Source of the DNA: DAIDKA01 sp035503515
GTDB taxonomy: Bacteria > Pseudomonadota > Gammaproteobacteria > Steroidobacterales > Steroidobacteraceae
Reading direction: 5' to 3'
DNA length: 64,000 nt
Assembly (NCBI GenBank): GCA_035503515.1
Contig: DATJTJ010000011.1
Coordinates: forward strand, 1-64,000
A program made the translations under genes and the position numbers. Under the pieces are notes generated by a model. The model was not told the origin of the DNA. It did no database searches and saw nothing but the letters and a program-made list of their open reading frames with translations. Within the stretch, counting starts at the first letter, position 1, and the number at the start of each line of letters is the position of its first letter. Below are positions 41,780 through 50,304 of the stretch, in pieces.

Positions 41780-42513
41780 GTTGCAACCACCTCAGCGACC
41801 CAGCTTGCCGCGCGCTCCCGCCGCAACACCTCGCCCCGCAGCCTGACCAGCAGCACGGCCACGAAGTACAGCGTGAAGCCGAGCATGCTCAGCAGCAGCG
41901 GAATCAGCATCGGCGTCGCGATCGTGTCCTTGCCCGTCAGGCTCAGGGACGAGCCCTGGTGCAGGGAATTCCACCAGACGACCGAAAAATGCACGATGGG
42001 TACATTAACGACTCCCACGATCGCCAGCACGGCGCTGGCACGATCTGCACGCTGGAGGTCATCAAATGAGGACCGCAGCCCCATGTAGCCCAGGTACAGG
42101 AACAGCAGCAGTAGCTCGGAGGTCAGTCGCGGGTCCCAGACCCAGTAGGTGCCCCACATCGGCTTGCCGAACAGCATCCCGGTGAGCAGCGCCACGGCCG
42201 TGAAGGAGGCGCCGATCGGGGCGCAGGCGGCCGCCACGGCATGGGCGACCTTGATGCGCCAGATGAGGCCGACCGCGGCGGCCACCGCCATCCAGGTGTA
42301 GATCATCAGCGACAGCCAGGCGGTCGGCACGTGCACGTACATGATGCGGAAGCCATCCCCCTGCTGGTAGTCCGGCGGGGCGATCACCAGTCCGTCGTAG
42401 AGAGCGCCCACCAGCAGCACGCCGGCGAGCCACCCGAACCAGGGTGTCAGAATGCCGGCCAGCCGGTAGATGTACGGCGGCGAACCGAGCCGGTGAAACC
42501 ACGTCCACGTCAC
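41776..42513 (-). CDS. ccmC: Haem-delivery membrane protein CcmC
   Basis: A 245-residue, six-helix membrane protein that transfers haem to CcmE. The WWD domain reads GTYWVWDPRLTSELLLLFLYLGY (about 115-137). It starts at a GTG (42513) with GGAG 8 nt upstream; the frame is open upstream but reads into ccmB. The starting VTWTWFHRLGSPPYIYRL agrees with the family N-terminus. Coupled to ccmD by a 4-nt overlap. Confidence 0.94.
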   Translation of the reverse strand: MTWTWFHRLGSPPYIYRLAGILTPWFGWLAGVLLVGALYDGLVIAPPDYQQGDGFRIMYVHVPTAWLSLMIYTWMAVAAAVGLIWRIKVAHAVAAACAPIGASFTAVALLTGMLFGKPMWGTYWVWDPRLTSELLLLFLYLGYMGLRSSFDDLQRADRASAVLAIVGVVNVPIVHFSVVWWNSLHQGSSLSLTGKDTIATPMLIPLLLSMLGFTLYFVAVLLVRLRGEVLRRERAASWVAEVVAT

Positions 42514-42517
42514 GCAA

Positions 42518-43207
42518 CTACTCCAGACTGATGCGCACGGCGGCAGCGGCGGCCAGCGGTGCAAGGGTGAATGACAGAACCACGACGCTTGCGAGCAGTT
42601 CCATGGGGGCGAGGTACGTCTCCCCGCGGATGGCGAGCTCGGTGGCCCGACTGCCGAATATCAGGATCGGGACGGCCAGCGGCAAGATCAAGATCGACAG
42701 CAGCACGCCACCGCGCCGCACGCCCAGGGTCAATGCCGCGCCGATCGACCCGATGAAGCTCAGGGCCAGGCTGCCGAGCGCCACGGTGACCATGATACCG
42801 GCGCCGGCGCTCATCGGCACGCCCAGGGTGTAGCCCATGAGCGGCGCCATCAGCGACAGCGGCAGGCCGGTCAGCAGCCAGTGCGCGGCCGTCTTCCCCA
42901 GCAGCAGCCACGTCAGGGACTGGCCCGACAGGGCATATTGTTCCAGCGTGCCGTCCTGGGCGTCGTCACGGAACAGGAAATCCAGTGCCAGCAGTGCCGC
43001 CAATAGTGCTGCCACCCACAGGACCCCGGGCGCAATGGCGCGCAGCTGCGCGCGCTCCGGCGACACCGACAGCGGAAACAGCGTCGTCACCATGACGAAG
43101 AACGCGAGCGGATGCACCAGCTGCTCCGGGCGCCGGAACGCCAGGAGCAGGTCGCGCGACACCACCAGTCGCGCGGCCGTGAGCGGCGGAGTGAGGCGGT
43201 CCGACAT
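42518..43207 (-). CDS. ccmB: Haem exporter membrane subunit CcmB
   Basis: A 229-residue permease-like protein with six membrane helices. Family marks are FRRPEQLVHPLAFFVMVTTLFPL near the start, LLALDFLFRDDAQDGTLEQ (about 70-90) and the typical Gly/Pro-rich GVRRGGVLLSILILPLAVPILIFG. It pairs with CcmA as an ABC exporter that releases haem-CcmE from CcmC. ATG 43207 overlaps the ccmA stop by 1 nt (TGATG). Confidence 0.94.
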   Translation of the reverse strand: MSDRLTPPLTAARLVVSRDLLLAFRRPEQLVHPLAFFVMVTTLFPLSVSPERAQLRAIAPGVLWVAALLAALLALDFLFRDDAQDGTLEQYALSGQSLTWLLLGKTAAHWLLTGLPLSLMAPLMGYTLGVPMSAGAGIMVTVALGSLALSFIGSIGAALTLGVRRGGVLLSILILPLAVPILIFGSRATELAIRGETYLAPMELLASVVVLSFTLAPLAAAAAVRISLE

Positions 43208-43833
43208 CACGCGAAGAGATTCAGTTCGCGCAGCCGCGAAGGATCGATGGCCAGGCGGTGGTGGACGGCCGCGATCGCAAGCCCTCCGTCCTGCAGGTGC
43301 GTCGCCACCAGCCTCTCGATGAGCTGCTGACCCTCGGTGTCGAGATTGGTCGTGGGCTCATCGAGCAACCACAGCGGCACCGCCGCCAGCACCAGTCCGG
43401 CGAGGGCCACGCGGCGGCGCTGGCCGGCCGACAGCGTGCGCACGGGACGCGTGCCGAAACCTGCTGCGCCGGTGGCGTGCAGGGCCTCCGCGATGGCGCT
43501 GTCCGTCAGCGGCCGGCGCATCCCGGTCCAGTACTTGAGGTTCTCGATGCCCGTGAGGTCGGACTTGAGCGGCGGCTCGTGCCCCAGGTACACGAGCGCG
43601 GCATGGAACCCCGCGCGGTCCTCGCGCACGTCCTGGTCGTTCCAGAACACGCGCCCCGCCTCGAGGTGATTGAGGCCCGCCAGGGCGCGCAACAGCGTCG
43701 TCTTGCCCGCGCCGTTGGCGCCGGTGAGCTGCAGCAGTTCACCGCCCCGCACGCGAAGATCGACCCCCTTGAGGACATGGCGCTCGGCGCGCCACAGGTG
43801 CAGGTTTTCGGCTCGGAGAAGCGATGCGGACAT
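43207..43833 (-). CDS. ccmA: Haem exporter ATP-binding subunit CcmA
   Basis: A 208-residue ABC ATPase. Walker A is GANGAGKTT (about 39-47), signature LSAGQRRRVALAGL (about 132), Walker B PLWLLDEPTTNLD (about 150). First gene of the ccm operon, so the promoter lies in the 127-nt gap to tRNA-Leu, which also contains a GC-rich hairpin. It energises the release of holo-CcmE. Confidence 0.94.
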   Translation of the reverse strand: MSASLLRAENLHLWRAERHVLKGVDLRVRGGELLQLTGANGAGKTTLLRALAGLNHLEAGRVFWNDQDVREDRAGFHAALVYLGHEPPLKSDLTGIENLKYWTGMRRPLTDSAIAEALHATGAAGFGTRPVRTLSAGQRRRVALAGLVLAAVPLWLLDEPTTNLDTEGQQLIERLVATHLQDGGLAIAAVHHRLAIDPSRLRELNLFA

Positions 43834-43892
43834 GGGCCCCTTGGGACCGCCAAATAATCGCGTAGTCTCGCAAAGTCAGTAGCTTATGGCCA

Positions 43893-43940
43893 CCCCGGGA
43901 AGCCTCCCGGGGCCACCGGCCGGACATAGTTCTGTAGAAT
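43893..43940. promoter_or_regulatory. GC-rich hairpin and possible tRNA promoter -10 between ccmA and tRNA-Leu
   Basis: CCCCGGGA (43893-43900) and TCCCGGGG (43905-43912) form an exact 8-bp stem with a 4-nt loop, 60 nt upstream of ccmA and 49 nt upstream of the tRNA. A TAGAAT (43935-43940) lies about 20 nt before the tRNA and could be its -10 element; no convincing -35 sits 17 nt before it. The hairpin could insulate the divergent promoters or be a regulatory stem. Confidence 0.35.
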
Positions 43941-43960
43941 CGCGGCCCTGCCGCAACGCT

Positions 43961-44047
43961 GCCCGGATGGCGGAATTGGTAGACGCAAGGGACTTAAAAT
44001 CCCTCGGGGGCAACTCCATGCCGGTTCGATTCCGGCTCCGGGCACCA
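43961..44047 (+). tRNA. tRNA-Leu (anticodon UAA)
   Basis: An 87-nt tRNA including an encoded CCA end. The acceptor stem GCCCGGA (43961-43967) pairs with TCCGGGC (44037-44043). The anticodon arm AGGGA / TCCCT (43988-43992; 44000-44004) encloses the loop CTTAAAA with anticodon TAA (43995-43997). The long variable arm (class II) and the T-loop GGTTCGATTCC are present, as expected for leucine. It decodes UUA/UUG, rare codons in so GC-rich a genome. Confidence 0.96.
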
Positions 44048-44064
44048 CAAGGACGAATGCGTAC

Positions 44065-44826
44065 ATGAAAACTCAACGCCGCGGCCGCCGGGTCCTCGCC
44101 ATCGACATCGGCGGCAGCCACGTGAAGGTGCTGCTGTCGGGCATGACGCCGGGCCGCGACACCGAGCGGCGCATGAATTCCAACCCCGCCCTGACTCCCG
44201 CACAGATGGTCAAGGGCGTGCACGCCATGACCGCGGACTGGAAGTACGATGCCATCGCGATGGGCTATCCGGGCGTGGTGTGGCACGGACAACCCCTGGT
44301 CGAACCCGTGCACCTGGGCAAGGGCTGGGTGAATTTCAATTACGCGAAGGGCTTCGGCGTGCCCGTGCGCATCGTCAACGACGCGGCCATGCAGGCCATC
44401 GGCAGTTACGAGGGCGGCCGCATGCTGTTCCTGGGACTGGGAACCGGCCTGGGATCGGCCATGATCCTGGGCGGGGTGCTCGAGCCCATGGAGCTCGGTC
44501 ACCTGCCCTATCGCAAGAACCGCACCTACGAGGAATATGTCGGCATCGCGGGCCTGGAGCGGCTGGGCAAGAAGCGCTGGCGGGCCGCGGTCTTCGACGT
44601 GGTCGAGCGGCTGCGCGTGGCCTTCGAAGTCGACTATGTCGTGCTCGGCGGCGGCAACGTCGCGAAGCTCAAGAAACTGCCGCCGGGGGCGCGCGCGGGC
44701 GACAACACCAATGCGTTCCGGGGTGGCTTCCGGCTCTGGAACGAGGAACCCTGGGCCTCGAACCTCGAGACGGCCGCCATGCCCGCGCGCGCCCGCAGCA
44801 CCCGCAACAAGTCACGAAACCTCTGA
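44065..44826 (+). CDS. ROK-family sugar kinase (polyphosphate glucokinase-like)
   Basis: A 253-residue ROK protein. The phosphate-binding N-terminus is AIDIGGSHVKVLL (about 12-24), with the second motif in GLGTGLGSAM (about 133), VRIVNDAAMQAIGSYEGG and HLPYRKNRTYEEYVG. The short length and these motifs resemble polyphosphate/ATP glucokinases of the PPGK type; the full ROK zinc site is not present. It phosphorylates glucose or a related sugar. It starts only 17 nt after the tRNA's CCA and may be partly transcribed with it. Followed 10 nt later by dsbA on the same strand. Confidence 0.82.
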   Translation: MKTQRRGRRVLAIDIGGSHVKVLLSGMTPGRDTERRMNSNPALTPAQMVKGVHAMTADWKYDAIAMGYPGVVWHGQPLVEPVHLGKGWVNFNYAKGFGVPVRIVNDAAMQAIGSYEGGRMLFLGLGTGLGSAMILGGVLEPMELGHLPYRKNRTYEEYVGIAGLERLGKKRWRAAVFDVVERLRVAFEVDYVVLGGGNVAKLKKLPPGARAGDNTNAFRGGFRLWNEEPWASNLETAAMPARARSTRNKSRNL

Positions 44827-44836
44827 AGGAATGCCC

Positions 44837-45517
44837 ATGATGACTCGACCCCTGGTCGCCCTGTTCGCGCTGGCCGCCTCCGCCGCACCGCTGCTGGCGT
44901 CGGCCGACTCCCAATGGAACGAGGGCAAGAACTACTTCCTCATCACGCCGGCCCTGCACACCTCCGTGCCGCCCGGCAAGGTCGAAGTGACCGAGGTGTT
45001 CTCCTACGGCTGTCCGCACTGCTCCGAGTTCCGGCCGGTGATCAAGCAGCTCAAGGCGAGCCTGCCGCCCAACGCAGTGTTCACCATGGTGCCCGCCTCC
45101 TTCAATCCGGGCGAGGACTGGCCGATGTTCCAGCGCGCCTACGTCACGGCGCAGGACCTCGGCATTGCCGACAAGGCGAACGACGGCATTTTCGATGCCG
45201 TCTGGAAAACCGGCGAGCTCGGCGTGGTGGATCTGCAGACCAATCGCCTGAAGAACCCGCAGCCGACCATCCAGGATGCCGCCAGGGTCTATAACAAGCT
45301 CACGGGCGTGCCGGTGGACAAGTTCCTGTCGGTGGCCCAGTCCTTCGGCGTGGAGGTGAAGATGAAGGCCGACGATGCCTACCTGATCCACGGCCAGATC
45401 GACTCGACGCCGACCATCGTCGTCAACGGCAAATACCGGCTCACGACCGAATCCGCCGGTGGCGCCAACCAGGTGGTGCAGCTGGTGAAGTTCCTGGTCG
45501 CCCAGGAGTCGCACTGA
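44837..45517 (+). CDS. dsbA: Thiol:disulfide oxidoreductase DsbA
   Basis: A 226-residue periplasmic DsbA. It has a signal peptide (about 1-22, ALFALAASAAPLLASA), active site SYGCPHCSEF (Cys-Pro-His-Cys, about 57-60) and the cis-Pro region STPTIVVNGKY (about 190-200). It introduces disulfides into exported proteins. Three ATGs lie close together (44831, 44837, 44840); AAGGA at 44826-44830 favours 44837, with 44840 possible. It follows the ROK kinase gene and precedes the methyltransferase on the same strand. Confidence 0.93.
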   Translation: MMTRPLVALFALAASAAPLLASADSQWNEGKNYFLITPALHTSVPPGKVEVTEVFSYGCPHCSEFRPVIKQLKASLPPNAVFTMVPASFNPGEDWPMFQRAYVTAQDLGIADKANDGIFDAVWKTGELGVVDLQTNRLKNPQPTIQDAARVYNKLTGVPVDKFLSVAQSFGVEVKMKADDAYLIHGQIDSTPTIVVNGKYRLTTESAGGANQVVQLVKFLVAQESH

Positions 45518-45522
45518 CGGCA

Positions 45523-46359
45523 GTGCCGCGCGCACCGCTGCTGACCGCCGCGAGCCTGAGGCAGCTGCTGCAGGCGCGCGACAGCGGTGCGGCCAGCTGC
45601 CACTGTTCGCTCGACCTGGGACTGACCGTCGATGCCGTGGCGCTGGATGCCGACGGCTTCGGTCTCGGCGGTCACACCTATCCCTGGCCGGGGGCCCTCA
45701 AGGAACGCACCGTCTACTTCTGGACGGGTGCGGACTTTGCGCCGGCGTCGGCCTATCTCGGTTCACTGATCAAACTGGTGCCGACCCCGTGGGGACCGCC
45801 GACGTTCGAAATCGACGGCATCAAGATGCTGCCGACGGCGAGCGTGTCGCCCTTCGAGGATGCCCGGCGCAAGGTCGGGCTGGTCGGGGTGCGCGGACGG
45901 CGCGTGCTCGATACCTGCGGCGGGCTGGGGTACTTCGCGGCCTGGTGCCTGCGGCTGGGCGCCGCGCAGGTGCTCTCGTGCGAGAAGAATCCCCAGGTGC
46001 TGTGGCTGCGCGGACTCAACCCCTGGTCACCGCAGCCCGACGCGGTGCTCGAGGTGCGCAATACCGCCATCGAAACCCACTTGCGCACCCTGCCCGCCGG
46101 CGCGTTCGATGTGGTGCTGCACGATCCGCCGCGCATCGGCATCGCAGGAGAGCTCTATTCGCGGGAGTTCTATGAGGATCTGCACCGGGTCCTGCGCCCG
46201 CACGGCACGCTGTTCCACTACACGGGAACTCCCAACCGGCTCACCACCGGCCGGGACGTTCCGCGTGAGGTGTTGCGCCGGCTGCAGCAGTCAGGCTTTC
46301 AGGGGCGGCGCGCGCTCGATGGCATCCTCGCGCGCTCAGTACTCGAACCGGTACGATAG
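45523..46359 (+). CDS. SAM-dependent methyltransferase-like protein (spermidine-synthase-like)
   Basis: A 278-residue protein with a Rossmann-type SAM-binding core: GRRVLDTCGGLGYFAAWCLRLGA (motif I), VLSCEKNPQVLWLRGLNPWS and FDVVLHDPPRIGIAGELYS (the DPP(R/N) motif often seen in nucleic-acid or small-molecule methyltransferases and spermidine-synthase-like proteins). The first ~120 residues form an additional domain. Start GTG 45523, 6 nt after dsbA's stop. Substrate unknown. Convergent with tamB, overlapping it by 24 nt. Confidence 0.75.
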   Translation: MPRAPLLTAASLRQLLQARDSGAASCHCSLDLGLTVDAVALDADGFGLGGHTYPWPGALKERTVYFWTGADFAPASAYLGSLIKLVPTPWGPPTFEIDGIKMLPTASVSPFEDARRKVGLVGVRGRRVLDTCGGLGYFAAWCLRLGAAQVLSCEKNPQVLWLRGLNPWSPQPDAVLEVRNTAIETHLRTLPAGAFDVVLHDPPRIGIAGELYSREFYEDLHRVLRPHGTLFHYTGTPNRLTTGRDVPREVLRRLQQSGFQGRRALDGILARSVLEPVR

Positions 46360-49300
46360 ACCGATACTGCTGCCCGGATCGTTGTCCGGGGTCGTGCCCT
46401 GCACCGTGGCCGTGCCCGTGCCCAGGCGCGTCTGCAGCTTCAGTTTGTTGGTCAGGTCCACGTCCACCTGCAGCTGCGTGGCGCCGGTGGTGTTCTGCTT
46501 CAGGTCGACGAAAATCCGGCTCGTGACGTAACGGCCGGCTTCGATGGTGGCGCCGGTGTTCTGGGTACTGCCCGGAACACCCGTGTCATTGCTGCCCACC
46601 GAGAGCCGGTCCAGGCCCAGGTGTTTCTGCAGTTCCGCCAGGGGATTGAGGCCGTTGCCGCCCACGCCCGTGAGGGTCACCAGCGCAGCGCCCAGCTGCG
46701 CGGCCTGCAGCGCCGTCAGCTGACCGGCACTCTCGCCGAACAGCAGTCGCGCCAGGATTTCATCCTGGGGCAGCTGCGGGACGCTGGTGAGTTCGAACTG
46801 CGGAGCGTCGGCCACCCCGGTGATGCGCAGCGTGACGGTGGTGTCGAGCGCGGTCGCCTGCGCCGTGAAATCCAGGGTGGGATCGATCTTGCCGGTCACG
46901 TCAGATCCCGCGAAGCTGACGCGGCCGGAGGTGAAGTTGAGCCGGCTGCCGGCGAGCGTGAACAGACCGCGCTGCAGTTCGAAGCCGCCATCGACGCTCG
47001 GGGCGCGGGCCGTGCCGCCGATCTGGACGCGGCCGCCCAGTTCCGCATCGAGGCCCCGGCCCTTCACCAGGATCTGGCGCGGGGCGCTGATCGTCACCTT
47101 GAGGTTGAAGACCGGTCCGCTGTTGGTCGGCACGACGACCTGCTGCCCGGGCCGGCGTACATCCAGCACCGCCACGTTCGGCGGGAAACTGTTCGGGATT
47201 TCCACCGTGGCGCGGCTGATGTCGATCCGGCCCGCGAGGTTCAGTTCATGCATCAGCGTGCCCTGCAGGGTGAGATCGGCATTCACCGTGCCGGAAACGA
47301 TGCTGCTGGAGAACGGCTGGGCGTCGCGCGCGGTGAACTTCAGGTCCACCGGCCAGCCGCCCTGCAGGACGCCGAGCGTGCCCGAGGCGGACACCATGCC
47401 CGTGGCGGCATGGGCCGTGAGCTGCGTGATCCGCAATTCATTCTCGGTGCCCTCGAGGGTGCCCTCGATCTCGGTGAGGTCCACGCCGTGCCGGTAGTCG
47501 TGCACCGATCCCTTGTGCAGCCGCACGGCGCCCTTCACCGTCGGTGCGTTCAGCGTACCGGCCACCTGCGCATTCACGTCGACCGTGCCCGCGATGCGCC
47601 GGCCGCTGCTTTCCAGCAGCGGATTCAACCGCGCAAGGTCCACCACGCCGGCCGCCGTCACCCCGATCGGACCCGTCCAGGGGACCGAGCCCTCCACGGA
47701 CATGTGGGAGCTCTCGCCGGCCGAGGAACGCACCGCGATGCGGGCGCCCTCCGCCGTGAGGTCCACGTGCGCCGACAACTGCGCCGGCGGCAGGCTGGCC
47801 GCATCCCCGGCAGCGCGCAGGTTCGTGCCCGTCAGATGCACCTGGCCCTGCGGATGCCCGGGCGATCCCGACAGCTGCACCGTGCCCTTGAGAGAGCCGG
47901 AATCGAGGTACCCGGGCAGGATGGCGTTGATCAGCCCCGGGGTCCCATCCGCCAGTTCCGCCTTGAACTGCAGCTGCGGCAGCACCGTGCCGTCGGCCGT
48001 CAGCGTGGCATCGGCGAGGCTTGCGCGCAGCCCGCTCACGGTGAGGCCATGCGCGAAATCCACCTGGGCCGGCTGCTGCAGTTTCAGGTCCACGCCATGG
48101 ATGAGACCGGTCAGCGCGGTCAGCTGCAGGGCGCTGCGTTCGGCATCCAGGACACCCTGGGCCGCGAGGTGGGCCGGGGCACCGAGCACGGGGGACTGCG
48201 CCGCCAGCGACAGCTGCAGGGCGTGCAGCGGACCCGCACCCTTCAGGTTGGCGCTGAGCCTGAGGGCACCGATGGCGAGGTCCTCGGTATTCACCTGGAC
48301 CGTCGTCTGACCCCGTCGCTCGCCGCCGACGCTGCCGTCCGCGGGCACCAGGTGCAGCTCGCCCTGCAGGCCACCGCCCAGATGCTGGCCGAGCAGCGCG
48401 TTGAGATCGGCAAGGTTGGCGAACGACCACTTGAGCTCGCCATGCGACTGGTCCAGGTCCTGCGTCGTGAGGGTGAGGTCCCCCTGCGCGTGCAGGCTCT
48501 GCCAGTCGGCGTGCGGCAGGGACACGTGCAGGTCCTCGCCCGGATGCATCTGCACGTCCGCCTGCAGCGTCAGGGGCTGGCTGCCCAGCATGCCGTGCAC
48601 CTGCACCTGCGCTTCAGGGGCATGCGGCAGGTTGGAAAGAGCGAACGTCGCCGCGAGCATCCCTGCGGCGGAACTGCGCACGGCGACGGTTGCCTGCGCA
48701 TTGCCGCCGACGCGCAGCGCCGCCAGCGTGCCGGTGGCGTCCGCGCTCACCGCGGCCTGGCCCGACAGCGCGGGCAGCACCATCGACAGATCGGCCAGGG
48801 CCGCCCTGGCCTTCGCGCTGACGCTCCAGGCGTTGCCGGCGCGCTTCGGGGCCGCCATGCGGCCGGAGAGGACGAGACTCAGGGCCTTGTCGGCAATGGT
48901 CGACGAATCCAGCCGGATGTCCCCCGGCGCATAGCTGCCGCGGACGTCGGCCGTCTGCGGCCCCCGGAACCAGGGATGCAGGCCTGCGAGCGTGGAGTCG
49001 AGAGTGCCCGACGCCGTGAGATGCCACTGCAGCCGCGTACCCTCGCGTTGCGCAGTCGCATGCGCCCGCAGCGCTCCGGTGAGTCCCGCCGGCATGTTCG
49101 GCAGCAGTTTTGCGACATCCGCGACGGCAAGCTGCGCATCGGCCGAAGGCGGACCTGCCATCTGACCCCGGGCCTGCAGGGTGAAATCCGGATGGGTGAC
49201 CTGCAGATCGAACGGTCGGGTGCCCAGCTCGAAGCGGACGGATCCCTGGGCGGTGAGCGGCGGCCCGTCCAGCAAGCCTGCCGGGACACCGGGTGCGGCG

Positions 49301-50304
49301 ATGCCCTCGGCCCGCGCCCGGGCACTGAGGCTGCCCCCGCGGGCCTCGAGCGAGGCCTCGAGCACGCCGATGCGGATGTTCTGCGGCAGCACCAGGGCAA
49401 GGGTCTGCACCTCGCCGTTCGCGGTGACATCGGCCAGTGCGCCGTGCCAGTCCCCCCGCACATGCAGCTTGGCCCACGACAGGTCCGGGCGCGGCGCCAT
49501 CGCCGGCGCGTCCGCGGCATATTCGAGGTCGGCGGCATGACGCATCAGATCGACGGCGCCGGTTGCGGTCGCATGCAGATCGCCCAGCTGCGCCTGCAGC
49601 GCGATGTGCTCGGCCTGTCGCGGCCCGCTGAGACTGCCGGACACCTCGATGGCGCCGATGGCGGCCACCCCCATCAGGCCGGCCAGCGGCCCATGGGGGG
49701 GCTCCCGCAGATGGAACGCCCCGTCCATGCGCCTGCGATCGAAATCCAGCTGCAGCGAGTAGGTCCCCGGCGCATCCAGCCGCGTCGCCGCGAACGCCAG
49801 CGTCATGTCATCGATGCTGCGCAGATGCACGCTCGCATGCAGGTTCAGGGTCGCCGGCGCCGCCGCCAGCGCGGCCCCGAGATGCACGATGTCGACCGCG
49901 GCCTCCCGGCCATCGATGTCCGGAATGCGCGGCCGCTTGTGGGTGGTATGGCCCGACGCGACCGGCAGGCGCGACCAGTCGACGCGGTCGGCGTGGGCGG
50001 TGTCGATCGAGACCCGGCCCTCGAGCAGCGCCCAGGGATGCCACACTGCCCGGATGTTCCAGGCCTGCAGCCACACCCCGTGGGTATCCGCCAGCTGCAG
50101 TTCGCGCAGGGTGGGCCGGTAGGGAAACTCTCCCCCCAGGCCGATCAGGCGCACGTCGTTGCGGGTCAGGTAGGCCACCAGCGACTCGATGTGCCGGCGT
50201 CCGAAATCGGTATTGCCGACCGTCATCAGCGCGCCCCACATGAGCACCAGCAGCACGAGCGGCACTGCGGCGATGATGAGTGCGATGCGCAAGCGGCGGA
50301 TCAT
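46336..50304 (-). CDS. tamB: Translocation and assembly module protein TamB
   Basis: A 1322-residue protein with one N-terminal membrane helix (about 5-30), a very long, mostly beta-strand region that forms a taco-like groove across the periplasm, and the C-terminal DUF490/TamB domain with GFELQRGLFTLAGSRLNFTSGRVSFAGS, LPQDEILARLLFGESAGQLT, LDRLSVGSND and the final YRFEY. It bridges TamA in the outer membrane to the inner membrane and is linked to insertion of some outer-membrane proteins and to phospholipid traffic. It overlaps the tamA stop by 1 nt (TGATG). Length is in the usual range (1200-1400). Confidence 0.95.
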   Translation of the reverse strand: MIRRLRIALIIAAVPLVLLVLMWGALMTVGNTDFGRRHIESLVAYLTRNDVRLIGLGGEFPYRPTLRELQLADTHGVWLQAWNIRAVWHPWALLEGRVSIDTAHADRVDWSRLPVASGHTTHKRPRIPDIDGREAAVDIVHLGAALAAAPATLNLHASVHLRSIDDMTLAFAATRLDAPGTYSLQLDFDRRRMDGAFHLREPPHGPLAGLMGVAAIGAIEVSGSLSGPRQAEHIALQAQLGDLHATATGAVDLMRHAADLEYAADAPAMAPRPDLSWAKLHVRGDWHGALADVTANGEVQTLALVLPQNIRIGVLEASLEARGGSLSARARAEGIAAPGVPAGLLDGPPLTAQGSVRFELGTRPFDLQVTHPDFTLQARGQMAGPPSADAQLAVADVAKLLPNMPAGLTGALRAHATAQREGTRLQWHLTASGTLDSTLAGLHPWFRGPQTADVRGSYAPGDIRLDSSTIADKALSLVLSGRMAAPKRAGNAWSVSAKARAALADLSMVLPALSGQAAVSADATGTLAALRVGGNAQATVAVRSSAAGMLAATFALSNLPHAPEAQVQVHGMLGSQPLTLQADVQMHPGEDLHVSLPHADWQSLHAQGDLTLTTQDLDQSHGELKWSFANLADLNALLGQHLGGGLQGELHLVPADGSVGGERRGQTTVQVNTEDLAIGALRLSANLKGAGPLHALQLSLAAQSPVLGAPAHLAAQGVLDAERSALQLTALTGLIHGVDLKLQQPAQVDFAHGLTVSGLRASLADATLTADGTVLPQLQFKAELADGTPGLINAILPGYLDSGSLKGTVQLSGSPGHPQGQVHLTGTNLRAAGDAASLPPAQLSAHVDLTAEGARIAVRSSAGESSHMSVEGSVPWTGPIGVTAAGVVDLARLNPLLESSGRRIAGTVDVNAQVAGTLNAPTVKGAVRLHKGSVHDYRHGVDLTEIEGTLEGTENELRITQLTAHAATGMVSASGTLGVLQGGWPVDLKFTARDAQPFSSSIVSGTVNADLTLQGTLMHELNLAGRIDISRATVEIPNSFPPNVAVLDVRRPGQQVVVPTNSGPVFNLKVTISAPRQILVKGRGLDAELGGRVQIGGTARAPSVDGGFELQRGLFTLAGSRLNFTSGRVSFAGSDVTGKIDPTLDFTAQATALDTTVTLRITGVADAPQFELTSVPQLPQDEILARLLFGESAGQLTALQAAQLGAALVTLTGVGGNGLNPLAELQKHLGLDRLSVGSNDTGVPGSTQNTGATIEAGRYVTSRIFVDLKQNTTGATQLQVDVDLTNKLKLQTRLGTGTATVQGTTPDNDPGSSIGLSYRFEY

